Positions 8,702 to 16,798 of a stretch of 39,589 nucleotides of DNA are shown in pieces. The DNA lies in the NCBI GenBank assembly GCA_020632925.1, contig JACKER010000048.1, forward strand, positions 1-39,589, given 5' to 3'. Within the stretch, counting starts at the first letter, position 1, and the number at the start of each line of letters is the position of its first letter. This DNA comes from Alphaproteobacteria bacterium (GTDB lineage Bacteria; Myxococcota_A; UBA796; GCA-2862545). Under the pieces are notes generated by a model that did not search any database, was not told where the DNA came from, and saw only the letters and a list, made by a program, of their open reading frames with translations. Made by a program: the position numbers and the translations under genes.

Positions 8702-9428
8702 GCGCCAGGATCCGGTTCGCGTTCGCCGACAGGATGGTGTTGGCCTCCATCAGCGACGGGAAGGTGCCGGCGTCCGTCCAGCGGCCCACGCACACGTCGT
8801 ACTGCAGCTGGTTGCGCGCGATGTACGCGTTGTTGACCGATGTGATCTCGAGCTCGCCACGGCCCGAGGGCTCGATCGACCGGATGATGTCCCACACCTG
8901 GCGGTCGTACATGTACAGACCGACCACGGCGTACCGGGACTTCGGCTTGGCGGGCTTCTCCTCGATCTCGACGACCTGACGCTCGTCGAGCGCGGCCACG
9001 CCGTATCGCTCGGGATCGCCGACCTCCTTGAGCAGGACGCGCGCGCCTTCCGCCTGGCCTACGAAGCCCTCGACGTACGGGGTGATCGCGTACTCGAACA
9101 CGTTGTCGCCGAGGAGGACCACCACGCGGTCGTCGCCGGCGAAGGCCTCCGCCAGCGCGAGCGCTTGCGCGATGCCGCCCGCCTCCTCCTGCACGCGGTA
9201 CGTGAAGGCGGCGCCGAACTTGTGGCCCGACCCGAGGCAGCGCACCACGTCGCCCATGTGCTCCGTGCTCGTGATGACCATGATCTCGGTCACACCCGCG
9301 CCCACCAGCTGATGGATCGGGTGGTAGATCATGGGCTCGAGGCCAACGGGCAGCAGGTGCTTGTTCGTCGCGTCGGTCAGGGGACTCAGCCGCGTGCCGC
9401 GGCCACCGGCCAGGATGACACCCTTCAC
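8694..9428 (-). CDS. rmlA: Glucose-1-phosphate thymidylyltransferase-like (RmlA family, short form)
   Basis: 244-residue nucleotidyltransferase. LAGGRGTRLSPLTDATNKHLLPV (about 6-28), the metal Asp in LLGDN (D108), RYGVAALD (141-148), EEKPAKPKSRYAVVGLYMYD (156-175) and GELEITSVN are RmlA hallmarks. It would make dTDP-glucose for the rmlB product. It is about 45 residues shorter than classical RmlA (about 290), lacking the C-terminal extension, and so resembles the short SpsI-like forms. The gene has two adjacent GTG codons (9431, 9428). GTG 9428 is chosen because GGAGG lies 6 bases upstream of it and only 3 from the other. It is the first gene of the leftward operon. Confidence 0.88.
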   Translation of the reverse strand: MKGVILAGGRGTRLSPLTDATNKHLLPVGLEPMIYHPIHQLVGAGVTEIMVITSTEHMGDVVRCLGSGHKFGAAFTYRVQEEAGGIAQALALAEAFAGDDRVVVLLGDNVFEYAITPYVEGFVGQAEGARVLLKEVGDPERYGVAALDERQVVEIEEKPAKPKSRYAVVGLYMYDRQVWDIIRSIEPSGRGELEITSVNNAYIARNQLQYDVCVGRWTDAGTFPSLMEANTILSANANRILAHG

Positions 9429-9450
9429 CACGTTCCTCCGAGGCCCGGGA

Positions 9451-9479
9451 CGTATCCGGTCGGTGCGTCGCCCGTCCAA
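9451..9479 (-). promoter_or_regulatory. Candidate promoter of the rmlA-rmlB-GT2-wzx operon
   Basis: Reading leftward, TTGGAC (9479-9474), a 17-base spacer and GATACG (9456-9451) form a weak -35/-10 pair, three of six matches each. Transcription would start near 9444, leaving a short leader containing the GGAGG of the rmlA-like gene. Position and spacing are good, base matches are poor. Confidence 0.3.
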
Positions 9480-9516
9480 CACCCGGCGTGGGGTAGGGAG
9501 GGGGTGGAGGTCGGGC

Positions 9517-10446
9517 TTGGGGGTCGTCGTGGCGGGCGGGCGGCAGGGCAGGGCGGCTGGGGCGGTCGATCGGGACCACCGGCCGCTGTACGACCAGGCG
9601 ACGGCGCTCCTGCTGGACCCCGCGACGGGTGCGCTCGCTCCGATGCTCACGTGGCGGACACCCGACCTGCCGACGGGCTTCGGGCACCGCTTCGGCGCGC
9701 CCTCGGTCGATGGAGCCACGCTCGTCCTGTGCACCGAGCGCGAGGTGGTGTGCGTGGATGCGCAGGGTGCCCGTGCGAGCTCCGATCGGAGGTACAACGA
9801 CCTGCACCACGCCAGGGTGATCGACGGGGAGACGTGGGTGGCGGCGACGGGGCTGGACGGGGTGCTGGCAGGCGACCGCTTCGTTCCGGTGGTGGAGGGC
9901 GCCCGCGTGCCCGACGGGGACCTGAGGCTCCGCGATCTGCCCGATCGCGTCCACCCCAACCACCTCCTGGTCCACCGTGGGCGGGCGTGGGTGACGCGCG
10001 GCACCCGGGGTGATGTCGTGCCCGTCGACGGGGGGCCTCCGGTGAAGCTCGCGGAGGTGGCGGTGCACGACGGCGTCCTCACCGACGAGGGGGCCTGGTT
10101 CACCGGGGTCGATGGGCGGCTGGTGCTCGCGGACCTCGATCGGGGCTGTGTGATCCGCGAGCTCCACCTCGATCCGGGGCACGGCGAGCCGCTCGGGTGG
10201 TGCCGAGGGCTGTGGGTGGGCGAGGGGACCGCGTGGGTGGGGTTCACGCGGATCCGCACCACGCGCCTGCGCGGGCACCTCGCCTGGGTGCGCGGCCGCC
10301 TGCGCGGGCGACCGGTCGCCACCCGACGTCCGACGCGGTTGGTGCAGGTCGACCTGCGAGACGGTGCGATCCTACGGGAGCTCCCGACCGAGGACGCCGG
10401 GCTGGACGCGATCTTCGGGTTGGTGGAGGCGCCGCCGTGGTGCTGA
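9517..10446 (+). CDS. Propeller-like conserved protein of unknown function
   Basis: About 309 residues, no clear signal peptide. The protein is built from repeating segments of roughly 45 residues, such as YNDLHHARVIDGETWVAATG, HPNHLLVHRGRAWVTRG and HDGVLTDEGAWFTGVDG. This pattern of 'xxH..V..G..WV' strands is what a beta-propeller gives. Similar NDLHH/HPNH-containing propeller proteins accompany polysaccharide gene clusters in other bacteria (recalled, not searched). TTG 9517 is proposed as the start because GGAGGT ends 5 bases upstream. GTG 9529 is possible but too far from it. Its end overlaps the carboxypeptidase start by 10 bases, so the two are probably co-transcribed. No catalytic motif is seen. 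Confidence 0.6.
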   Translation: MGVVVAGGRQGRAAGAVDRDHRPLYDQATALLLDPATGALAPMLTWRTPDLPTGFGHRFGAPSVDGATLVLCTEREVVCVDAQGARASSDRRYNDLHHARVIDGETWVAATGLDGVLAGDRFVPVVEGARVPDGDLRLRDLPDRVHPNHLLVHRGRAWVTRGTRGDVVPVDGGPPVKLAEVAVHDGVLTDEGAWFTGVDGRLVLADLDRGCVIRELHLDPGHGEPLGWCRGLWVGEGTAWVGFTRIRTTRLRGHLAWVRGRLRGRPVATRRPTRLVQVDLRDGAILRELPTEDAGLDAIFGLVEAPPWC

Positions 10447-11651
10447 TCGTGACGACCGCGTGGGGAGCGCCGCTACAGCGTACGCTCGACGAGCTCCTCG
10501 ACGACCCGGTGCTGGCGGGCGCCTCGGTGAGCGTGCTGGTGGGCAGCCCCGATGATCCCGTCTACGCCCGTGACGCCGATCGGCGCGTGGTCCCTGCGAG
10601 CACCACCAAGCTCGTGACGGCGACGGTCGCCGCTCGGCGGCTCGGGCTCGACCGGCGCTTCGAGACCGTGCTCGCCGCCACCGGATCGACGACCGGGGAC
10701 TTGCTGGTGGGCGATCTCGTCGTGGTCGGCGGTCTCGATCCGTCGCTCGGGGACGGGGACGCGCGCGAGGCCGGCCGACGCGTGGTGGAGCAGGTCCGCG
10801 CGCTCGGGCTGTCCGGGGTCGAGGGCGACCTCGTCGTCGATCCGTCGCACGGGCCGCGGGCGCCCTTCGGTCGTGGCTGGATGTGGGACGACCTGGCGGA
10901 CGCCTACTCGCCACCCGTGTCGGCCGCCAACGTCGGCCACAACCTCGCGGGCGCGGGGACCGAGCGGTGCGCGGATCGGGGCGGACCCGGTCGTCCGCTG
11001 GTCGACCCGCCGAGCTGCCTGGCGTCCATCGTCCGCGAGGAGCTGCTCGCCGCCGGGATCGCGGTGGGCGGCGCGGAGGTCCGTCGGGTGCCGGAGGCGG
11101 TCGAGGTCGCGCGGCTCGCCTCGGCGCCGCTCGGCGATCTGCTCGCCCACACCCTGGAGGTGTCGGACAACCTGTACGCCGAGTGTGTGTGGCTGCTGGT
11201 CGGCGATGGTGATCCAGCGACCGCTCGGTCCCGGGTGGGCGAGCTGCTGGAGCAGCTGGGTGTCGCCGACGATCCGCCCGTCGACGGTTCGGGGCTCTCC
11301 CGGTACTCCCACCTCTCGGCCGACACGCTCGTGCGCGTGGCGATCGCCGGCAGCGAGCTGCGCGACCGGTTGCCCGTGGCGGGTCGCTCGGGGACCCTCT
11401 CGGGACGCATGGTGGGCACGGCGGCGGAAGGTCGGGTCAGCGCGAAGACCGGTTCGATGACCGGGGTCCGCAACCTCGTCGGGTTCGTGCAGACGGAGGA
11501 CGGTGTGACCGTCCCGTTCGCGTTCCTCGTCGACGGGCTCCGCGCGCCCCAATCCGAGGCGATCGCGCTGCAGGACCGGTTCCTCGCGACCGTCGCCTCC
11601 GCCCACCGCACGCGCCGTGGTCGGTGGCGCCTTCCCCCCTCCGACGGTTAG
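10437..11651 (+). CDS. dacB: D-alanyl-D-alanine carboxypeptidase / endopeptidase (PBP4, peptidase S13)
   Basis: 404-residue penicillin-binding protein of the DacB/PBP4 family, acting on peptidoglycan peptides in the periplasm. The three active-site motifs are all present: STTK (Ser55, Lys58), SDN in the VSDNLYAE segment, and KTG in SAKTGSMTGV. DGSGLSRYSHLS before the last motif is also typical. GTG 10437 has GGAGG 7 bases upstream. The resulting N-terminus, VVLIVTTAWGA, is a very short hydrophobic signal without a basic n-region, so export may rely on a different start or be inefficient. It overlaps the preceding gene by 10 bases. DacB/PBP4 identity is firm; the substrate specificity is inferred. 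Confidence 0.88.
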   Translation: MVLIVTTAWGAPLQRTLDELLDDPVLAGASVSVLVGSPDDPVYARDADRRVVPASTTKLVTATVAARRLGLDRRFETVLAATGSTTGDLLVGDLVVVGGLDPSLGDGDAREAGRRVVEQVRALGLSGVEGDLVVDPSHGPRAPFGRGWMWDDLADAYSPPVSAANVGHNLAGAGTERCADRGGPGRPLVDPPSCLASIVREELLAAGIAVGGAEVRRVPEAVEVARLASAPLGDLLAHTLEVSDNLYAECVWLLVGDGDPATARSRVGELLEQLGVADDPPVDGSGLSRYSHLSADTLVRVAIAGSELRDRLPVAGRSGTLSGRMVGTAAEGRVSAKTGSMTGVRNLVGFVQTEDGVTVPFAFLVDGLRAPQSEAIALQDRFLATVASAHRTRRGRWRLPPSDG

Positions 11652-11678
11652 CCGTCCCCCCTTCGGAGGAGCCCTACC

Positions 11679-12098
11679 ATGGCCATCGAGCGCACCCTGT
11701 CCATCGTCAAGCCCGACGCCACCCGCCGCAACCTGATCGGCAAGATCATCGCCCGCTTCGAGTCGGAGGGCCTGCGGATCGCCGCGGTCCGCAAGACCCA
11801 CCTGTCCCGCCGCGAGGCCGAGGGCTTCTACGCCGTCCACAAGGAGCGGCCGTTCTTCGGCGAGCTCTGCGAGTTCATGAGCAGCGGGCCATGCGTGGTC
11901 ATGGTGCTCGAGGGCGAGAACGCCATCGTCCGCAACCGCGAGATCATGGGCGCCACCAACCCGGCCCAGGCGGCCGAGGGCACGCTCCGCAAGCTGTTCG
12001 CGACCAGCGTGGGCGAGAACGCGGTCCACGGCTCCGACAGCCCGGACAACGCGAAGATCGAGATCGCCTACTTCTTCCGCGAGACCGAGGTCCACTGA
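11679..12098 (+). CDS. ndk: Nucleoside diphosphate kinase
   Basis: 139-residue NDP kinase, which transfers the terminal phosphate of NTPs to NDPs via a phosphohistidine. ERTLSIVKPDATRRN at the N-terminus and the active-site NAVHGSDSPDNAKIEI, whose His is phosphorylated, are diagnostic, and the length is exactly the family norm. A strong CGGAGGAG precedes the ATG. It lies 27 bases after dacB on the same strand. Its stop is 3 bases from the stop of the convergent gene at 12102. Confidence 0.97.
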   Translation: MAIERTLSIVKPDATRRNLIGKIIARFESEGLRIAAVRKTHLSRREAEGFYAVHKERPFFGELCEFMSSGPCVVMVLEGENAIVRNREIMGATNPAQAAEGTLRKLFATSVGENAVHGSDSPDNAKIEIAYFFRETEVH

Positions 12099-12101
12099 CC
12101 C

Positions 12102-12887
12102 TCATTCGGCGTCGGCGTGCTCGCTGTCCGTCAGCTGGGCGCGCGTGAAGCCGAAGCGCACCTTGAGCTTGAGGTCGTCCTCGGTGATCTCGAGCTCCAG
12201 GTCCTCGACGCCGAGCTGCATCTTCAGCGGCCCGCCGATCGGCCCGAACAGGTCCTCGACCCGCTCCCGCGGCAGGATCGGCACCGGGTTGACGCGCGGG
12301 AGCTGCTGGTCGAGCGCCCACTCCGCCAGGCGCGACAGGAGCTGCAGCACGGCGTTGTCACCGATGTAGACGCCGAGATCCTGGACGCTGCCGATGATCG
12401 CGCGGTGCCCCGGGTCGTACCGGATGTCGCCGAGAGCGACCGACGCGCCGATGCGCCGCTCGATGCGGAACGGGAACTCGACGTTCTCCTTGAGCAGATA
12501 GACGGTTCCCTCGGCCACGCCGCGCACGTAGGCATCCGCCGCGACCTTCTGCTTGCTGTACCGCAGGTCGGTGCCGAGGTGGTCGAGGTCGACCTTCCAC
12601 TCCCCCTCGATGCGCACCAGTTCGTTGATCCGGCGGTACACCCCGGGCTTGCGGCGGACCCAGACCTCCTTGGCCCGGTCCTTGGCGCGCACCAGCATCG
12701 CGGGGGGCTGGCGGTCCTCGAGCAGGCCGGCCACCCGGTCACGCACGCCGAGCTGCTTGACGAGGCGGCGGGCGTCGCGCGCGACGTCGAAGGAGTCGCC
12801 GGCGAGCTTCACGGGCAGCGCGGCACCGAGCAGCTCCCTCCACAGCTCGCGCGACAGGGACAGGGACAGGTGGGGCGCGCCGGCCAT
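12102..12887 (-). CDS. Protein of unknown function downstream of the kinase gene
   Basis: 261 residues, no signal peptide or membrane helix, slightly acidic C-terminus (EHADAE). The first third is basic and helical (DARRLVKQLGVRDRVAGLL, RAKDRAKEVWVRRK). The rest alternates strands such as FPFRIERRIGASVALGDIRYDP and MQLGVEDLELEITEDDLKLKVRFGF, suggesting a beta-rich, possibly lipid-binding-like fold; this is an impression only. ATG 12887 follows a perfect GGAGGT by 7 bases. It begins 33 bases after the kinase stop on the same strand, so it probably shares that transcript and could be a substrate or effector. I do not recognise the family. Confidence 0.7.
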   Translation of the reverse strand: MAGAPHLSLSLSRELWRELLGAALPVKLAGDSFDVARDARRLVKQLGVRDRVAGLLEDRQPPAMLVRAKDRAKEVWVRRKPGVYRRINELVRIEGEWKVDLDHLGTDLRYSKQKVAADAYVRGVAEGTVYLLKENVEFPFRIERRIGASVALGDIRYDPGHRAIIGSVQDLGVYIGDNAVLQLLSRLAEWALDQQLPRVNPVPILPRERVEDLFGPIGGPLKMQLGVEDLELEITEDDLKLKVRFGFTRAQLTDSEHADAE

Positions 12888-12920
12888 CGAGGAGACCTCC
12901 GAGCTGCGACGATACACCGA

Positions 12921-15900
12921 TCAGATCCGCGGGACCCGCATCCGCGCCCGCTCGCACGACCGGTCGTCGCCGTGGACGGCGTAGATCTCCGCGGCGCGTT
13001 CCAGCGCTCGGACGGCCGCCTCCCGCGACCCGGCGCGCAGCGCGCGGAGCCCGGCCCGCTCCAACAGGTGTGCCACCTCGGGATCGGTGGGCGGGAACGG
13101 CTCGTCGAGCAACGACTCGTAGCCGCGATCCCCTCGGGGGTCGGCGCAGGCCATCCAGCCGGCGCGCGCGACGGCGAACCGTTCGGGGTCGGTACACCGA
13201 TCGAGCACCCCCTCGAACACCTTCGCCGCCCGGTCACGTTCCCGCAGGGCGACCAGCGCGAGCCCCAGCTCGATCTCGGCGACCGAGGTGTCCGCGCCCT
13301 GCGCCGCGAGCTCGGCCTGCGCCCGTAGCGCCAGCTCCCGTGCCTCCTCGGGCTCGCCGCGGGTCCGGCGGTACCGGGCGCACCAGGCGAGCCAGGCCGC
13401 AGCCTCCACCTGGCGTCCCCGGGCGAGGCAGCTCTCGCGAGCGGACATCGCCGCGCCCTCCGCGTCGGGATGCCCGAGCCGCACGAGCCAGTGGGTGCGC
13501 TCTGCGAGCAGGCGGTCGCGGTCGAAGCGGTCCGACGCGCCGACCAGCGTGCCCAGACCCGCGTCGCAAGCGGCCACGGCGCCAGGGAGGTCCCCCGCCG
13601 AGCCCAACGCGCGGGCGCGGGCCAGGTGGAGGATGCGGAGCCCGCGGTGGTCGCCCCCGGCGGTGAGCACCTGCAGGGCCTCCTCCTCCGCCGACAGGTC
13701 CCCGATGCGCGCGGTCGCCCGCCACGCGGCCTGGGCCAGCGCGGGGTTCTCGGAGCGGCGACCCTCGACCAGCGCGGCGGTGTCGGGCTCGCCTCGGCCC
13801 GACAACACGTGCAGCAGGTGGCGATCGATCCGCCAGCGCAGCACCGCCGGGTGGTCCTCGTCCAGCTCCAGGGCCGCGAGCACGCGCTCCTCCTGGTCCA
13901 GCAACGGCGCGACCCGGTCGAACAGCTCGTGGTGGAGCGCCTCCTCGGCCAGGTGGCGAAGCGTCGTGCGGGCCTGCTCCGAGCGACCGGCCGCGAAGTA
14001 GTGCGCCGCCGCCTTCTCCTGGGAAGCCGCCCGGTGACGGGTCACCAGGGCCCTCGCGCAGGTGTGGTGGACCTCGGCGAGCTGGCCAGAGGCCCCCAGC
14101 CGCCCGCGGAGCACATCCGCCAGGAGGGCGGGCTCGAGGGACCAGCGCATCCCCCGGGGGTCTCCCTCCGAGCGCACCAGCCCCGCCGCCCGTGCCTCGT
14201 CGGTGTTCGTGGGCACGCCGGCGACGCGGCACGCCGCCTCCCACTCCTCGTGCCGCACGCGCTGACCGCCGAGCACCGCCAGCAGGCCGAGCGATCTCGC
14301 AGCCTCGGGATGCTCGTCCAGCAGGGGCGCCAGACGCTCGTCCAATGCCCGCTCCACGCCCGGTGGCAGGCTCGAGGGGCGGCGACCACGGAGGTCGTAT
14401 CCCTGGGAGGTGGGCACCAGGGCACCTTCGCGGGCCCACTCCGCCACCAGGCGGACCGCGAGTCCCGGGTTCCCGCTCGTTCGCCCCACCACGGCGTTCG
14501 CGAGGTGCGGAGCCAACCCGCCGCCGGCGTCCACGAGCCGCCGCTGCTCCGGAGCCGACAGCGTGCTCAGCGTGATCGTGGTCGCACCCTCGAGCGGTGG
14601 GCCGCCGGGCCGCCGGGTGGCCACGACGAGCGTCGGGGTCCCCGAGGCCAACGCCGACCGCATCCACCCCTGGATGGTCTCGTCCGCCTCGTCCAGGTCG
14701 TCCAGTCCGAGGATCGCCGGGCGCCGAGCCGCCAGGCGGGAGAACAGCGTCGTCCAGGTCCACGGTTGGCCCACGGCGGCCAGCTCCTGGTGGAGCTCCA
14801 CCGCTTCTTGGGTGGGGGTGTCGCTGCCGTGGCGCAGCAGCCACTGCCGGAGGGCCGTGAGCGCCTCGTCCCGATCGGCGTCCCGCACGCGCAGACGGCC
14901 GCGGATCTGCTCGCGCAGTCCGGCGCCCCGCACGATCAGCCCCTCGGCTGCGCCCGCCTCTGCGGCCCGCTCCAGCAGCCAACGCAGGAGGCGGCTGCGG
15001 CCGGAACCGGGATCGCCTTCGAGGACGACGAGGCGTGGCTCCCGGCGGTCCGCCACCTCGGCGAGCGCGCGCCACAGCGCGTCCTGCGCCTCCTCCCGAC
15101 CGACGAGGGGCCACGGACGCAGCACGAACATCGCCAGCCCCGTGCCCATCGGTCGCGCCACGGTGGGTGGGTGGCGCGGGCGCCAGTCTTCGGGGAGCGA
15201 CGGGTGCGCCACCACCCCCGTGCTCACCGTGGACAGCGCCACCGCCGCGTCCGCCGCGCACGCGAAGCGGTCCGCGGGCTCCTTGGCCAACAGCTTGCGC
15301 ACCCAGTCCTCGAAGCCGTCGGGCACCTGGAAGGGCGTCTTCAGCCTCGGGATCTGCCCGAGCAGGTGTCCGCGGATGACCTGGGAGCGCGTGCGCGCCG
15401 TGAAGGGGGAGCGTCCCGTCCCCAGTCGGAACACGAGGCATCCCAGGGCGTAGAGGTCCGACCACCCACCGATGTTCCGCCACTCCCCTCGGATCTGCTC
15501 GGGCGCCATGTACCCGGGGGTGCCTGCCTGCGCGTGGCTTGCGTTCGTCCGGGTCATCGCGTGCGCGATGCCGAAGTCGGTCAGCGTGATGCTGGGGCTC
15601 GGATCCAGCGTGAGCAGCACGTTGCGCGGCTTGAGGTCGCGGTGGACGATGCCGCGCGCGTGGCTGTGGGCGAGGGCGTCGAGCACCTGGTGGAGGACGA
15701 GCAGGAGCTCGTCCCAGGACTCGACGTGGTGGATGTCGCCGAGCGTGCCGTCGGGGGCGCAGGCCATCGCCAGCCAGGGGGAGCCGGCGGCCAGGGTGCC
15801 GCGGCTGGTCTCGGCGGTGGCCTCGGGCACGACGCCGTAGTCGAAGACCCGCACGATGTGGGGGTGATCGAGCGAGGCGACCGCGCGCACCTCGGCGCGG

Positions 15901-16064
15901 AAGGCGCGCATGGCCTGGGGATCGTTGCCGTACGAGTGCTTGAGGACCTTGACGGCAACGTCCACGCCTTCGGGGTGGCGCGCTCGCCACACCGTCCCCA
16001 TGCCGCCCTCTCCCAGCGGCTGCTGCAGGAGGAACGGCCCCAACCTCACCGAGGGGATCGCCAT
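12921..16064 (-). CDS. Ser/Thr protein kinase fused to an AAA ATPase and TPR-like region
   Basis: 1047-residue cytoplasmic signalling protein. The kinase domain (about 8-275) has the glycine loop LGEGGMGTV, Lys39 in VAVKV, HRDLKPRN with catalytic Asp143, DFG at 163-165 and GTPGYMAPEQ. All catalytic residues are present. A VGREEAQDAL segment (321-330) opens an AAA-16-like ATPase. Its P-loop is GDPGSGRS (350-357), with Arg where Lys is usual, and ILGLDDLDEAD is a plausible Walker B. The remaining 500 or so residues are Ala/Glu/Leu-rich helical repeats of TPR type (for example LEDHPAVL, AREL, AEIELGLALVALRERDRA). The architecture matches the large myxobacterial kinase-ATPase regulators. No transmembrane segment is seen. 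ATG 16064 places the kinase domain at the N-terminus; upstream codons lack domain sequence. Confidence 0.85.
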   Translation of the reverse strand: MAIPSVRLGPFLLQQPLGEGGMGTVWRARHPEGVDVAVKVLKHSYGNDPQAMRAFRAEVRAVASLDHPHIVRVFDYGVVPEATAETSRGTLAAGSPWLAMACAPDGTLGDIHHVESWDELLLVLHQVLDALAHSHARGIVHRDLKPRNVLLTLDPSPSITLTDFGIAHAMTRTNASHAQAGTPGYMAPEQIRGEWRNIGGWSDLYALGCLVFRLGTGRSPFTARTRSQVIRGHLLGQIPRLKTPFQVPDGFEDWVRKLLAKEPADRFACAADAAVALSTVSTGVVAHPSLPEDWRPRHPPTVARPMGTGLAMFVLRPWPLVGREEAQDALWRALAEVADRREPRLVVLEGDPGSGRSRLLRWLLERAAEAGAAEGLIVRGAGLREQIRGRLRVRDADRDEALTALRQWLLRHGSDTPTQEAVELHQELAAVGQPWTWTTLFSRLAARRPAILGLDDLDEADETIQGWMRSALASGTPTLVVATRRPGGPPLEGATTITLSTLSAPEQRRLVDAGGGLAPHLANAVVGRTSGNPGLAVRLVAEWAREGALVPTSQGYDLRGRRPSSLPPGVERALDERLAPLLDEHPEAARSLGLLAVLGGQRVRHEEWEAACRVAGVPTNTDEARAAGLVRSEGDPRGMRWSLEPALLADVLRGRLGASGQLAEVHHTCARALVTRHRAASQEKAAAHYFAAGRSEQARTTLRHLAEEALHHELFDRVAPLLDQEERVLAALELDEDHPAVLRWRIDRHLLHVLSGRGEPDTAALVEGRRSENPALAQAAWRATARIGDLSAEEEALQVLTAGGDHRGLRILHLARARALGSAGDLPGAVAACDAGLGTLVGASDRFDRDRLLAERTHWLVRLGHPDAEGAAMSARESCLARGRQVEAAAWLAWCARYRRTRGEPEEARELALRAQAELAAQGADTSVAEIELGLALVALRERDRAAKVFEGVLDRCTDPERFAVARAGWMACADPRGDRGYESLLDEPFPPTDPEVAHLLERAGLRALRAGSREAAVRALERAAEIYAVHGDDRSCERARMRVPRI

Positions 16065-16093
16065 GCCGCGAGGGTACAACGGACCTGCTCGGG

Positions 16094-16123
16094 CTGACGC
16101 CCGGGATCGAGCCGTGGTAGGAT
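16094..16123 (+). promoter_or_regulatory. Candidate promoter of the small acidic protein gene
   Basis: CTGACG (16094-16099) and TAGGAT (16118-16123) are separated by 18 bases, about 90 bases before the ATG at 16215. It lies between the divergent kinase gene and the acidic protein gene. The match is moderate and made by eye. Confidence 0.3.
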
Positions 16124-16214
16124 CCGACTGGCGCTCCCCGCGCCCCCTCCCGCCGACCCTCCCCACGGCACCCCCCTCCTTCCCACCCCACCGCCCCTCC
16201 CTGCGAGGCACCCC

Positions 16215-16535
16215 ATGCAGAACACGCTCCTGATCGACGTGGACCTCGTGTTCCACACCGAGCCCGCGAAGACGGACGACGACCTCGTGGAGCTCGACTT
16301 CGAGGACCTGATCCCCATCGAGGACGAGCCGGACCTGGTCGGCGTCGCTCCCCTCGAGGCCAACGCCCTGATCCCTCTCGTCGAGTACGACCTCGTGGGC
16401 GTCCGCGGCTTCTCCGCCGTGGCGGTCTCGGGCGCCGTCGGTCGCCCCTTCGATCGTCGCCCCCCACAGCGCGCGGACGAGCTTCCCACCGAGGAGTTCA
16501 CCGCGGAAGTGCACGGCTGCGCGGCCGCGGGTTGA
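16215..16535 (+). CDS. Small acidic protein of unknown function
   Basis: 106 residues. The first 65 are strongly acidic and hydrophobic in alternation, with a loosely repeated DLV motif (DLVFHTEP, DDLVELDFEDL, PDLVGVAPLE, YDLVGVRGF). The C-terminal third turns Pro/Arg-rich and ends GCAAAG. There is no signal peptide or membrane helix. The upstream GAGG about 6 bases before the ATG and the Asp/Glu-biased codon content, unlike random frames in this DNA, support it as a real gene. It is divergent from the kinase-ATPase gene and just upstream of tRNA-Val. The repeats could be short linear binding motifs; a function cannot be assigned. Confidence 0.5.
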   Translation: MQNTLLIDVDLVFHTEPAKTDDDLVELDFEDLIPIEDEPDLVGVAPLEANALIPLVEYDLVGVRGFSAVAVSGAVGRPFDRRPPQRADELPTEEFTAEVHGCAAAG

Positions 16536-16558
16536 CGCTCCGTCGCGCCCTGCATAAG
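16532..16558 (+). promoter_or_regulatory. Candidate tRNA-Val promoter
   Basis: TTGACG at 16532-16537 (overlapping the stop codon of the acidic protein) and CATAAG at 16553-16558 resemble -35 and -10 boxes, with a short 15-base spacer. Transcription would begin about 6 bases before the mature tRNA. The tRNA may instead be read from the upstream gene's promoter. Confidence 0.35.
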
Positions 16559-16570
16559 CATCCAGGCATC

Positions 16571-16642
16571 GGGCGATTAACTCAGCGGGAGAGTGCCACC
16601 TTCACACGGTGGAAGTCACAAGTTCGAATCTTGTATCGCCCA
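16571..16642 (+). tRNA. tRNA-Val (anticodon CAC)
   Basis: A complete cloverleaf can be drawn. The acceptor stem is GGGCGAT/ATCGCCC with discriminator A and the D stem is ACTC/GAGT with an AGCGGGA loop. The anticodon stem is CCACC/GGTGG with loop TTCACAC (anticodon CAC, 16603-16605), and the T stem is ACAAG/CTTGT with loop TTCGAAT. CCA is not encoded. It reads GUG codons, which are abundant in this GC-rich DNA. An intrinsic terminator follows at 16660. Confidence 0.95.
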
Positions 16643-16659
16643 CTCCCTCGAACGATTCC

Positions 16660-16700
16660 GACGGCCCCCGAGTGCACATCTCGCGGGGCCGTCTTTCGTT
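16660..16700 (+). terminator. Intrinsic terminator after tRNA-Val
   Basis: GACGGCCCC (16660-16668) pairs with GGGGCCGTC (16685-16693). CGAG/CTCG extends the stem inward around one bulge, and TTTCGTTTG follows. Strong stem plus short T-rich run, 17 bases after the tRNA, makes this the clearest terminator in the window. Confidence 0.8.
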
Positions 16701-16798
16701 TGCGGGTCGAGGCCCCACCCGCCCCGTGACGAGTCGGGACGTTTCGTGGTCGTCGCGATCCGCGCCTCGTGCCTACACTCCGAGGCGTCGAGGTCATC

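Noticed and set aside
16571..16642. tRNA as a phage or island attachment site
   Set aside because: No integrase, no repeat of the tRNA 3' end nearby, and ordinary housekeeping and signalling genes on both sides.
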